NCBI GenBank assembly: GCA_017443025.1
Contig: JAFSPG010000015.1
Span: 59,283 to 123,282, forward strand
From: Bacteroidales bacterium
Lineage (GTDB): Bacteria > Bacteroidota > Bacteroidia > Bacteroidales > UBA932
DNA length: 64,000 nt
Direction: 5' to 3'
Below are positions 56,294 through 64,000 of this stretch, piece by piece (positions within the stretch are counted from its first letter, which is position 1; each line of letters opens with the position of its first letter). The position numbers and the translations under genes were made by a program. A model generated the notes under the pieces. That model was not told where the DNA came from. It was given only the letters and a program-made list of their open reading frames with translations, and did no database searches.

Positions 56294-58672
56294 ATGAACG
56301 TTATCACCAAGAAAATCGAATTGCCCGACGGAAGGGTAATCGAAATCGAAACCGGCAAGCTCGCAAAGCAAGCCGATGGAGCAGCTGTCGTTAAGATGGG
56401 TGGCACCATGCTCCTTGCCACCGTTACCTGCGCTAAAGAAGTTACCGAAGGAACCGACTTCCTTCCTCTGCAGGTCGACTACAAAGAGAAGTATTATTCC
56501 GCAGGACGTTTCCCCGGCGGATTCATGAAACGCGAAGGCAAGGCCTCCGACTATGAGGTGCTCATCGCACGTCTGGTCGACAGGGCTCTCCGTCCTCTTT
56601 TCCCGGACGACTTCCACCTCGCAGTTTTCGTAAATATCTGGCTCATCTCCGCTGAGAAGGACATTCAGCCCGACGCTCTCGCCGGTCTTGCCGCTTCTGC
56701 AGCACTCGCAGCCAGCGACCTGCCGTTCCTCGGCCCCATCAGCGAAGTTCGCGTGGCCCGCATCGACGGCAAATTCGTCATCAACCCGACCTTCTCCGAA
56801 ACTGAGCTCGCCGACCTCGAACTGATGGTCGCCGCTACCGAAGAGAACATCATGATGGTCGAGGGTGAGATGAAGGAAGTCACCGAGGACGTAATGCTTG
56901 AGGCCATCAAGTTCGCCCACGAAGAAATCAAACGTCACTGCCGCGTCCAGAAAGAACTCAACAAGGAGTGCGGAAAGACCGAAAAACGCGATTATCCCCA
57001 CGACGAAGAAGACGAAGACCTCCGCAAGGCCGTCCACGACTTCTGCTATCCCAAATGCTACGAACTTGCCAAGAGCGCAAAGCCCAAGCACGAGCGCGCC
57101 GACGGTTTCGAGCAGATCAAGGCCGACTTCATCGCCACTCTTTCCGAGGAGGAGCAGGAGGCAAAGGCCGCTATGATCAACCGCTACTATGCCCACGAGG
57201 AGAAGGAAGCCATGCGTAACCTCATCCTCGACGAAGGCATCCGTCTCGACGGCCGTGGTACCACTCAGGTCCGCCCGATCTGGTGCGAGGTCGACTGCCT
57301 GCCCTGCGCACACGGCAGCGCCATCTTCACCCGCGGTGAAACCCAGGCTCTCGCCTCCGTCACCCTCGGTACCAAGCTCGATATGAAGGAAATGGACGAA
57401 GTTCTGGTTCAGGAAACCCAGCAGTTCGTTCTCCATTATAACTTCCCTCCTTTCGCCACCGGCGAAGCCAAGGCCCAGAGGGGAGTAGGCCGCCGCGAAA
57501 TCGGCCACGGCAACCTCGCATTCCGCGCCCTCAAGGCCGTTATGCCTAAAGGTCCCGAATTCCCTTACGCAGTCCGCGTAGTTTCTGATATCCTCGAGTC
57601 CAACGGCTCTTCCTCACAGGCCTCCATCTGCGGCGGTTGCCTCGCCCTCATGGATGCAGGTGTCAAGATCAGCAAGCCGGTAGCCGGCGTTGCAATGGGT
57701 CTTATCACCGATGCAGAGCGTCCTAACGACCGTTATGCCATTCTTACCGACATCCTCGGCGATGAAGACCATCTCGGTGACATGGACTTCAAGGTGGCCG
57801 GTACCAAGGACGGTATCACCGCTACCCAGATGGATATCAAGGTCGACGGCCTCAGCTACGAAGTTCTCGAAAAAGCTCTCGAGCAGGCACGTCAGGGCCG
57901 TCTCCACATCATGGGTGAGATGACCAAGACTCTTGCCGAGCCCCGTGAGGACTACAAACCCTTCGTTCCTCGTATCCAGAGCTTCGAGATTCCCAAGGAA
58001 TTCATCGGTGCGGTTATCGGTAAGGGCGGCGAGACCATCCAGAAGATTCAGGCCGAGACCGGCGCCATCGTCAATATCGACGAGGTTGACGGCAAGGGCA
58101 TAGTCGATATCGCTACCAATGATGCCGAGGCGATGAAGAAGGCCTACGACTGGATTCAGGCCATCTGCGCAGTTCCCGAGGTAGGTGAGGTCTATCACGG
58201 CAAGGTCGTGAGCATCCTCGACTTCGGTGCCTTCGTCGAGATTCTCCCCGGCAAGGAAGGTCTGCTTCACGTAAGCGAAATCGCCTGGGAAAAGACCGAG
58301 AATGTCTCTGACGTTCTTTCCGAAGGCCAGGAAGTTGATGTGAAACTTCTTGAAATCGACGAGAAGACCGGTAAGATGCGTCTTTCGATGCGTGCCCTTA
58401 CCGAGAAGCCAGAAGGCTATGTCGAGCCCGAGCGCAGGCCGCGCGGCGAAGGTCGCCGTGAAGGTGGCCGCCGCGACGGTGACAGGCGCCGCGAAGGCGG
58501 AGACCGCCGCGAGCGCCGTGAGGGCGGCCGCGGACCGCGCCGCGATGGCGAGCACAGGGAGCACCGCGAAGGTGACGATCGCGCACCCCGCCGCCCCGTC
58601 TCTCCCCGCCACGAGCACCACGACGCAGCTCCCGCTCAGCCCGAGCAGAACAACGAGCCCGAAATCTTCTAA
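56294..58672 (+). CDS. pnp: Polyribonucleotide nucleotidyltransferase (PNPase)
   Basis: 792 residues. It degrades RNA 3' to 5' with phosphate in the degradosome. Order: first RNase-PH domain ([25 protein letters not shown]-type motif, seen as [12 protein letters not shown] and [10 protein letters not shown]), helical linker, second RNase-PH domain ([27 protein letters not shown]), KH domain ([18 protein letters not shown]) and S1 domain ([21 protein letters not shown]). The last 80 residues are a low-complexity Arg/Glu/Gly tail, rich in RREGG and RRDG units, then acidic (EIF end). This tail goes beyond the usual end of the S1 domain. Terminator follows. Confidence 0.97.
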   Translation: MNVITKKIELPDGRVIEIETGKLAKQADGAAVVKMGGTMLLATVTCAKEVTEGTDFLPLQVDYKEKYYSAGRFPGGFMKREGKASDYEVLIARLVDRALRPLFPDDFHLAVFVNIWLISAEKDIQPDALAGLAASAALAASDLPFLGPISEVRVARIDGKFVINPTFSETELADLELMVAATEENIMMVEGEMKEVTEDVMLEAIKFAHEEIKRHCRVQKELNKECGKTEKRDYPHDEEDEDLRKAVHDFCYPKCYELAKSAKPKHERADGFEQIKADFIATLSEEEQEAKAAMINRYYAHEEKEAMRNLILDEGIRLDGRGTTQVRPIWCEVDCLPCAHGSAIFTRGETQALASVTLGTKLDMKEMDEVLVQETQQFVLHYNFPPFATGEAKAQRGVGRREIGHGNLAFRALKAVMPKGPEFPYAVRVVSDILESNGSSSQASICGGCLALMDAGVKISKPVAGVAMGLITDAERPNDRYAILTDILGDEDHLGDMDFKVAGTKDGITATQMDIKVDGLSYEVLEKALEQARQGRLHIMGEMTKTLAEPREDYKPFVPRIQSFEIPKEFIGAVIGKGGETIQKIQAETGAIVNIDEVDGKGIVDIATNDAEAMKKAYDWIQAICAVPEVGEVYHGKVVSILDFGAFVEILPGKEGLLHVSEIAWEKTENVSDVLSEGQEVDVKLLEIDEKTGKMRLSMRALTEKPEGYVEPERRPRGEGRREGGRRDGDRRREGGDRRERREGGRGPRRDGEHREHREGDDRAPRRPVSPRHEHHDAAPAQPEQNNEPEIF

Positions 58673-58697
58673 GGAATCGGGTAACTGATACTACACT

Positions 58698-58730
58698 GCG
58701 GACACTCCCACGGGGGTGTCCGCTTTTTTT
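58698..58730 (+). terminator. Rho-independent terminator after pnp
   Basis: Arms GCGGACACTCCC and GGGGGTGTCCGC form a near-perfect stem, followed by seven T residues (58724-58730). Confidence 0.93.
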
Positions 58731-58765
58731 ATTGCTTCCGTATCGCAGAATAAAGAATATTATAC

Positions 58766-58773
58766 TATATTTG
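58766..58773 (+). promoter_or_regulatory. Promoter -7 element for the organophosphate transporter unit
   Basis: TATATTTG, 41 bases before the start. No clear -33 TTTG; an AT-rich stretch lies upstream. Confidence 0.45.
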
Positions 58774-58814
58774 TAAGTTGTTTAAAACGATATAATAATT
58801 GATATTCTAACGAT

Positions 58815-60191
58815 ATGAGTGTATTTAGCTTTTTCAAGGCCGATAATTTCACCCCGGTAGCCCCCGTACCGGCGGAGAAAATCGACAAGACCTACAAAAG
58901 GATGAGGATTGAAACCTTCCTCGCCGCTACCTTCGGATACGCACTGTATTACGTCTGCCGCCTGTCGATGGGCGTTATGAAGCAGCCGCTGATTGATGCA
59001 GGCCTTCTGGATGCCACCCAGCTCGGTATTATAGGAGCCTGTCTCTATTGGGCTTATGCCGTGGGCAAGCTTATCAACGGCTTCCTCGCCGACAGCGCCA
59101 ACATCAAGCGCTTCATGGCTATGGGCCTCGTGGTATCCGTCTGTATGAACTTTACGATGGGTATCCTTGGAGTCAGCGCCGACAATGGCCTGGTGGGCAA
59201 CTCAGTCCTGTTCGGTGTATTCGCAGTTTGCTGGGCAATCAACGGATGGGCCCAGTCGATGGGCGCTCCGCCCGCAATCATCTCCCTGTCGAGATGGTTC
59301 CCCCTCAGGATTAGGGGAACTTTCTATGGCTTCTTCAGCGCGTCCCATAACATCGGCGAAGGCCTTTCCTTCGTTTTCGTCAGTGCAATGGTTGCCGCCG
59401 CTGGCTGGCACTGGGGCTTCTTCGGCGCCGCACTTGCAGGCTGCGTGGGCGTAGCCATCATCCTCTTCTTCCTGCATAACAGCACCGAGAGCAAGGGCCT
59501 TCCTTCAATCGAAGAGCTCGCAAATGAGCCTCAGCCCAAGCCGGTTCCCGCATCGGAGCAGAGGTCTCTCACCCGCCGTCTCCAGAAGCAGGTGGTCAAG
59601 AATCCCGGCGTTTGGATTCTCGCAATCGCCAGTGCTTTCATGTATATGAGCCGTTACGCCATCAACGAGTGGGGCGTCCTTTTCCTCCAGGAAGCAAAGG
59701 GCTATGACCTCACCGAGGCCGGTATCATCATCGGAATCAACCCTATCTTCGGAGTTATCGGAACAGTCGTATCCGGCTGGCTTTCCGATTATATATTTAA
59801 AGGTGACCGCAAGTATCCCGCTTTCGTGGCCGGTATCCTTGAGGCTATCGCCCTCGTAATCTTCCTCTTCGGCGGCCCGGCAAGGTGGCTCAATATCGTC
59901 GCGATGGTGCTCTTCGGCATCGCCATCGGCGTGCTTATCAGTTTCCTCGGCGGCCTTATGGCCATTGACCTCGTCCCCAGAAAGGCAACCGGCGCAGCCC
60001 TCGGCATCGTGGGTATGGCCTCCTACGCTGCTACCGGTATCATGACCATCGTAACCGGTCTGATGCTCGACAGCGGAGAGGGTGCGGTACACGACTACAC
60101 CTACGTGAAGTGGTTCTGGCTGGGTGCAGCCATAATCTCCTTCATGCTGCCTATCCTTAACTGGAAGAGAAAACAGCAAGAAATTGAGTAA
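58815..60191 (+). CDS. Organophosphate:phosphate antiporter (GlpT/UhpT family)
   Basis: 458 residues, twelve membrane segments. The OPA family opening is present, with ATFGYALYYVCRLSMGVMKQPL, in which the YYxCR arginine corresponds to the phosphate-binding arginine of GlpT. WAQSMGAPPAIISLSRWFPLRIRGTFYG is the typical segment between helices 4 and 5, and SRYAINEWGVLFLQE marks the second half. Substrates of the family are glycerol 3-phosphate or hexose phosphates in exchange for phosphate; which is used here is not clear. The next gene, one base away, encodes a phosphatase, suggesting a phosphate-ester scavenging unit. Confidence 0.9.
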   Translation: MSVFSFFKADNFTPVAPVPAEKIDKTYKRMRIETFLAATFGYALYYVCRLSMGVMKQPLIDAGLLDATQLGIIGACLYWAYAVGKLINGFLADSANIKRFMAMGLVVSVCMNFTMGILGVSADNGLVGNSVLFGVFAVCWAINGWAQSMGAPPAIISLSRWFPLRIRGTFYGFFSASHNIGEGLSFVFVSAMVAAAGWHWGFFGAALAGCVGVAIILFFLHNSTESKGLPSIEELANEPQPKPVPASEQRSLTRRLQKQVVKNPGVWILAIASAFMYMSRYAINEWGVLFLQEAKGYDLTEAGIIIGINPIFGVIGTVVSGWLSDYIFKGDRKYPAFVAGILEAIALVIFLFGGPARWLNIVAMVLFGIAIGVLISFLGGLMAIDLVPRKATGAALGIVGMASYAATGIMTIVTGLMLDSGEGAVHDYTYVKWFWLGAAIISFMLPILNWKRKQQEIE

Positions 60192-60192
60192 T

Positions 60193-61557
60193 ATGTTTAA
60201 ATACAAGACTTATTTGGCAAGCCTGCTCCTCGTCCTTACGGCCTGGAGCGGGCTTGGCCTTTCAGCCCAGACTGTCCGTGACGTCGAATGGGGCTCCACG
60301 GTTGACCTTAAAGATACCATCTTCCGTCGTCCCGACGTTCGCAAGGAAGTCCTCGCCGACCCTAACAAATGCGCAGGCCTCGAGGGCGTTTATGATTTCT
60401 CGCCCAAGGCTGCTACACCCGCTCCCAAGGGCTACGAGGCTGTTTATATCGGTCATTACGGCCGCCATGGTTCCCGCTTTGCCTACACAGCCAAAGGCTA
60501 TACCATCATTCAGGAGATGCTCGCAGAGGGTCACGCCAACGGGAATCTTACTCCTGCCGGTGAAGACCTATATAATAAGGTAGAGGTTTTCTGGAAGAAG
60601 GTTCAGTATCAGGTAGGCGACCTTACTCCTCTTGGATGGGAGCAGCACCGCAGGATAGTCAAGACTATGGTTGAAAGCTTCCCTAAGGCTTTCGGCAAGG
60701 GTTGTTCCGTGGATGCATGCTCTTCCGCGGCTCAGCGTTCAATTCTCAGCATGACTTCGGCCTGCTATGCGCTGGCGCTCTATTCTCCGCAGACCAAGGT
60801 CTACGCTCACCAGAGCGCCCTCGACATCCAGGCCTGCCGCCCGAACCAGGGAGGCAAGAATCCATTCAAGTATCAGGGGCCCGAATCTGTCTTTCCTTAT
60901 CCCGAAAGCAACGAAGAGTTCTTCTATCGCCATTTCCCGCAATACCGTACCGTACTCGCGAGATTCTTCAAGGATCCTGATGCCGCTCTTGCCGGCCGCG
61001 ACGCGCACAATGTATTCTTCCATCTTTATATGTTCGTGGGCGGGCAGGGGAACCTGCCTGATGACATTCGCCTCGACCTGAGCGGTTTCTTTACCCCCGA
61101 GGAATATGCAACCATGTGGGAGGTCGACAACTACGAGCGTCTGCGCGAGTATATTAAATACCGTACTTCCTGCTGCTCTGTCATCGACGACATCATCGTC
61201 AAGGCCGATGCCCGTCTTGCTGCCGGAAGCAGGGGAGCGGATATGCGTTTCGGCCACGACCACGTGCTGATGGCTCTCTTTATGATCATGGACCTCGATG
61301 GTTTCGGATACTTCCCCGAGAAGGCCGACGACCTTGCGATGTGGTTCCAGAGCTTCCGCTCGCCCAAGGCTGCCAACATTCAGTTCGTGTTCTATCGCCC
61401 GAAGGGCGGAAAAGCCGGCGACACGCTCGTCAAGATTCTGCTCTGCGGCGAGGAAATCCGTCTTGGTACTCTCGCGCCTGTCAGCGGACCATATTATTCC
61501 TGGGCTGCCGTCAAGGACTGGCTCCTCAAGCGAATTGGCTATTTCGTCACACGCTGA
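60193..61557 (+). CDS. Histidine acid phosphatase (phytase/MINPP-like)
   Basis: 454 residues from MFKYKTYLASLLLVLTAW (ATG at 60193; a TTG at 60184 inside the transporter gene is rejected). The signal peptide ends LGLSAQ, so it is exported. The catalytic RHGSRF motif is in IGHYGRHGSRFAYT, and the proton-donor region is RFGHDHVLMAL with an HD pair as in AppA-type phytases. The class hydrolyses phosphate esters such as inositol phosphates. It is coupled to the preceding organophosphate antiporter by one base, and a palindromic repeat follows. Confidence 0.86.
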   Translation: MFKYKTYLASLLLVLTAWSGLGLSAQTVRDVEWGSTVDLKDTIFRRPDVRKEVLADPNKCAGLEGVYDFSPKAATPAPKGYEAVYIGHYGRHGSRFAYTAKGYTIIQEMLAEGHANGNLTPAGEDLYNKVEVFWKKVQYQVGDLTPLGWEQHRRIVKTMVESFPKAFGKGCSVDACSSAAQRSILSMTSACYALALYSPQTKVYAHQSALDIQACRPNQGGKNPFKYQGPESVFPYPESNEEFFYRHFPQYRTVLARFFKDPDAALAGRDAHNVFFHLYMFVGGQGNLPDDIRLDLSGFFTPEEYATMWEVDNYERLREYIKYRTSCCSVIDDIIVKADARLAAGSRGADMRFGHDHVLMALFMIMDLDGFGYFPEKADDLAMWFQSFRSPKAANIQFVFYRPKGGKAGDTLVKILLCGEEIRLGTLAPVSGPYYSWAAVKDWLLKRIGYFVTR

Positions 61558-61565
61558 CATTTTTA

Positions 61566-61636
61566 AGATGTCTCGACTACGCTCGACATGACAAAAATGT
61601 TGTCATTTCGACCGAGCGAAGCGAGTGGAGAAATCT
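61566..61636. repeat. Paired palindromic interspersed repeat
   Basis: One half is AGATGTCTCGACTACGCTCGACATGACA-like (61566-61593) and the other, inverted, TGTCATTTCGACC...GAGAAATCT (61601-61636), so the region can fold into an imperfect hairpin around AAAATGT. Its left half shares its signature with the in-frame element in mtaB. The same type of sequence is common as interspersed repeats in Bacteroidetes genomes. Confidence 0.75.
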
Positions 61637-61647
61637 AACTTATGCAT

Positions 61648-63735
61648 ATGCGAAAATCATTTATTGTAGCGCTGCTGTTTGCAGCGCTCTCTGTCTCGGC
61701 CAATGCCGGCGGACCTGAGAATATCATACCCAAAGTCGCGTCTTATGAGATGGGCAAGGGAAGTTATGTCCTTGAGAAAGGTGCAACTTTCGCCATTGTA
61801 ACATCGTCTACGGCCGACCAGGCCTTTGAAAACTATCTCGCCGGCAGTGAGCTGGCCTTGAAAAAGGCCCCTGGGAAGAAGGCCGATATCATCTTCAAAA
61901 TCGGAAATCCCAAGTCCGGCAAAGTTTCTCCCGAATCTTACGATATCGTCGTCGGGAAAAAGGATATTACTGTCAAGGCTCCCGGCATTGCAGGTGCTTT
62001 TTATGCCTTCCAGTCCATCGTCCAGATGTATCTGGCCGGTCCTGAAATCCAGGCTTGCCATATCGCCGACGCTCCGCATTTCGGATATCGCGGCCTGATG
62101 TTCGACAATTCCCGCCATTTCTACGGAAAAGACTTCATTCTCAAGCAACTGGACCTTATGGCTCTGCTGAAGATGAATCGTCTGCATATGCATCTGACCG
62201 ACAACGAAGGATGGCGCATCGCCCTTGACTGTGCACCCGAGATGACGGCCAAAGGTGCATTCGGGGAAAGCATATTCTATAATGATATGATGTCGCGCCG
62301 GTCCCTGTCTTTCGCCGCCACGCCGAAAGCTTATGTGAGCGGCACCGTCTATGACGACGGAAAGATTTATGGCGGCTATTTTTCGAAGGATGATATCCGA
62401 GAAATCATCGCCTATGCTGCTGATCGGCAGATTGTCGTCATCCCTGAAATAGAGCTGCCGGGCCATAACAAGGCCCTGCTCGCCGTGCACCCTGAATTCT
62501 TCTGTGACGGAGAGCATAAGGTGGATAATGTTTTCTGCGCCGGGCTGGAGGGGCCGCTGGAGTTCTTCAGTAAGGTTCTTGAAGAAGTGATGGACCTTTT
62601 CCCCTCGGATTATATCCACATCGGCGGCGACGAAGCCTCCAAGGCCAACTGGGTGCTTTGCAGCCGCTGCCGCGAGCTGATGGCAAAGGAGGGGCTCGGA
62701 AGTGAACTCGAGCTCCAGAGCCGCATCATCCGCAAGATGGAAAAGATAATCAACGCCCGCGGGAAACATCTTATCGGATGGGATGAAATTCTTGAGGGAG
62801 GACTCTCTGAAAACGCCACCGTGATGTCGTGGAGAGGCACAGGCGGAGGCCTGAAGTCCATCCGTATGCATCACGACGTAATAATGTCGCCCAATACCTA
62901 TTATTATCTGGATTACAGCCAGGATGCCCCTTGGAAGGAGCCTGTGGCCTTCAATACATATCTGCCTCTGAAAGCTGTATATGACTACAATCCCGAGGAT
63001 GAAATCATCAGGCTTTGCGGGGCCGATGCAGATCCTTCGCTCCTGAATCATCTTCTCGGAGTTCAGGGAAACCTGTGGGGCGAATGTATCAAGGATCCTT
63101 CGCATTATGAGTATATGCTTTATCCAAGGGCTTTTGCCGTTGCCGAGACGGGCTGGACTCCTTCAGACCGCAAGGATTATCCATCCTTCCGTGAGAATGC
63201 CCTGGCGCTTTCCAAATATGTCGCATCCAAGGGGTACAAGGTCTTCGACCTTTCCTCCGAATATGGACAGCGTCCGGAGTCTCTTGTCAAGATTCCCTGC
63301 CTGACCGGCAGCGCCAAGGCTACTTTACGCATTGCCGGAAGCGAGAAGGTGGATGCTTCGATTCATATAGACGGCTATCTCGGAGGATGGAGCTCGAAGG
63401 ATGAGAATGCGTGGAGGAGGCTTCGCCGAAAGGAGGTTGTGTTGGATGTCGATTTGGGTTCCGTTATGGATATCCACTATCTTGGAGTTGAATTCCTGGA
63501 TTATGGCCCCCGCCATTTCCGTACTCCTCAGGATACTGAATTCTTTGTATCGGAAGACGGCGTGAACTATAAGCCTGTATCAGTGCCTCAGACCCGGCTT
63601 GACCCCCACCGAAAGACCTTCCTGATAGTCACCGTGGGCGCAACTGTCTGTGAGAAAGCACGTTTTGTCAGGCTTCGCTACAACAGTGGTTCATACAAGG
63701 TAGATTCGTTCTTGGGGGAGTTTATCGTGAACTGA
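61648..63735 (+). CDS. GH20 beta-N-acetylhexosaminidase
   Basis: About 695 residues from MRKSFIVALLFAALS; an in-frame ATG two codons earlier is also possible. A signal peptide ends SANAGG. A GH20b domain (residues 25-130) precedes the GH20 barrel: LMFDNSRHFYGKDFILKQLDLMALLKMN-type opening (NSRHFYGKDF, RLHMHLTDNEGWRI), PEIELPGHNKALLAVHPEFF, and the catalytic pair D328-E329 in HIGGDEASKANW, with the neighbouring GWDEILEGG and WGECI. A C-terminal beta domain of 140 residues (DIHYLGVEFLDYGPRHFRTP) resembles F5/8-type binding folds. It releases terminal GlcNAc or GalNAc and could act on chitobiose or glycoprotein glycans. Confidence 0.94.
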   Translation: MRKSFIVALLFAALSVSANAGGPENIIPKVASYEMGKGSYVLEKGATFAIVTSSTADQAFENYLAGSELALKKAPGKKADIIFKIGNPKSGKVSPESYDIVVGKKDITVKAPGIAGAFYAFQSIVQMYLAGPEIQACHIADAPHFGYRGLMFDNSRHFYGKDFILKQLDLMALLKMNRLHMHLTDNEGWRIALDCAPEMTAKGAFGESIFYNDMMSRRSLSFAATPKAYVSGTVYDDGKIYGGYFSKDDIREIIAYAADRQIVVIPEIELPGHNKALLAVHPEFFCDGEHKVDNVFCAGLEGPLEFFSKVLEEVMDLFPSDYIHIGGDEASKANWVLCSRCRELMAKEGLGSELELQSRIIRKMEKIINARGKHLIGWDEILEGGLSENATVMSWRGTGGGLKSIRMHHDVIMSPNTYYYLDYSQDAPWKEPVAFNTYLPLKAVYDYNPEDEIIRLCGADADPSLLNHLLGVQGNLWGECIKDPSHYEYMLYPRAFAVAETGWTPSDRKDYPSFRENALALSKYVASKGYKVFDLSSEYGQRPESLVKIPCLTGSAKATLRIAGSEKVDASIHIDGYLGGWSSKDENAWRRLRRKEVVLDVDLGSVMDIHYLGVEFLDYGPRHFRTPQDTEFFVSEDGVNYKPVSVPQTRLDPHRKTFLIVTVGATVCEKARFVRLRYNSGSYKVDSFLGEFIVN

Positions 63736-63775
63736 TTTTCTATAACGATTTTTATAAAAAAATCTTGAAAAAAAG

Positions 63776-63922
63776 TTTGGCGATTTAGAAAATGTCCGTA
63801 TCTTTGCAGTCCCGCTTGAAAGAACAGCGGGATTTTTTACGGAGTTCATTGAAAAGACTGAAAGGAAAGTACAAGAAGCAAGTACCGAACAATAAAAGAT
63901 CGAGAGCGTCAATTTCGAACAA
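63776..63922 (+). promoter_or_regulatory. Strong promoter and rRNA-leader-like sequence
   Basis: A canonical promoter: -33 TTTG at 63776-63779, a 19-base spacer, and -7 TATCTTTG at 63799-63806. The start would fall near 63811 at CCCGCT...AGCGGG, a hairpin with a T-run that could also act as an attenuator. Downstream, GTTCATTGAAA (boxA-like) and ACAAGAAGCAAGTACCGAACAAT resemble the leader before 16S rRNA in Bacteroidales. No 16S start (AGAGTTTGATC) is reached before the sequence changes at about 63923. The rRNA link is from memory of leader sequences. Confidence 0.55.
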
Positions 63923-64000
63923 CAGCTCATTAAAATAGGAAACGCGCAGGGCCAAATAGGTGTTCACGAACAGCTTGGTGGCTTCCGCCTCCGTAAAGCC
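63923..64000 (-). pseudogene. Fragment of UDP-glucose 6-dehydrogenase, broken at one end and cut by the window
   Basis: The minus strand encodes GFTEAEATKLFVNTYLALR and then VSYFNEL without interruption. This matches the internal segment of UDP-glucose dehydrogenases that carries the conserved lysine and asparagine (E-A-x-K-L-x-x-N-T-Y-L-A-L-R). The match ends exactly at NEL, where the family continues DTYAE; the next codons here (LFEIDA) belong to leader-like DNA. The right end is cut by the window, so the N-terminal part may continue. It is a truncated gene or a misjoined contig. Confidence 0.6.

Noticed and set aside
60193-61557. The HD (rather than HAE) proton-donor motif in the phosphatase as an anomaly
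   Set aside because: HD is the normal form in the AppA-type branch of histidine acid phosphatases.
61657-63105. A 482-residue open frame on the minus strand inside the GH20 gene
   Set aside because: It is a shadow of the strongly supported GH20 frame, with no family features, and its composition follows from the GC-rich third codon positions.
63811-63838. The hairpin CCCGCT-AGCGGG with a T-run as a simple terminator
   Set aside because: It lies at the expected transcription start of a strong promoter, so it is more likely a leader hairpin or attenuator than the end of an upstream gene.

Overview
The window reads as a moderately GC-rich chromosome segment of a Bacteroidales bacterium, probably an Alistipes- or Cryptobacteroides-like gut or rumen lineage; I cannot fix the family by eye. 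The evidence is the SusC/SusD pair, a hybrid two-component-type regulator, FimA/Mfa-type fimbrillins, a LemA/DUF3137 pair, the long form of mannose-6-phosphate isomerase, and repeated promoters of the Bacteroidetes type (TTTG, about 19 bases, TAnnTTTG).

Layout. 1-12.5 kb is housekeeping: mtaB (cut by the left edge), a tetrapyrrole-methylase-fold methyltransferase and tamB on the minus strand; tsaD, an FAD-dependent oxidoreductase and cdd on the plus strand; then a PatB/MalY-type C-S lyase, mnmA and the small SRP RNA on the minus strand. 12.5-18 kb is a fimbrial operon (OmpA/TPR lipoprotein, major fimbrillin, Mfa2-type anchor, fimbrillin-like lipoprotein) directly behind ssb.

18.2-45.3 kb is the centrepiece, an alpha-mannan utilization region. 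A divergent hybrid-type sensor/regulator faces susC-susD-susE-like, GH76 endo-alpha-1,6-mannanase, SusE/F-like lipoprotein and GH125 exo-alpha-1,6-mannosidase. A convergent minus-strand unit encodes a 45-residue microprotein and two large lipoproteins that join a fimbrillin-like domain to SusE/F-like modules; one of them also carries an SGNH hydrolase and a LamG-like domain. A third unit carries an MFS sugar transporter, mannose-6-phosphate isomerase and a GH92 alpha-mannosidase. The inferred flow is: surface GH76 cuts the alpha-1,6 backbone, SusCD imports oligosaccharides, GH92 removes side chains, GH125 trims the backbone, the MFS carrier takes up mannose, and ManA feeds glycolysis. The kinase and receiver parts of the regulator have lost their catalytic and phospho-acceptor residues, and its gene contains a nine-C tract.

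45.3-64 kb: a nucleoside-permease-like MFS protein; tgt, an LptF/LptG permease, dut and murF; lemA and a DUF3137 gene; a decayed FISUMP-domain pseudogene; groES-groEL; rpsO and pnp; an organophosphate antiporter with a histidine acid phosphatase; and a GH20 beta-hexosaminidase. The right end holds a strong promoter with an rRNA-leader-like sequence that abruptly joins a fragment of UDP-glucose dehydrogenase on the other strand, possibly an assembly junction. Two genes (mtaB, murF) carry in-frame palindromic repeat insertions, and a relative of the mtaB element lies between the phosphatase and the GH20 gene. No tRNA genes, complete rRNA genes, CRISPR arrays or insertion sequences were seen, and no gene-free gap exceeds 300 bases.
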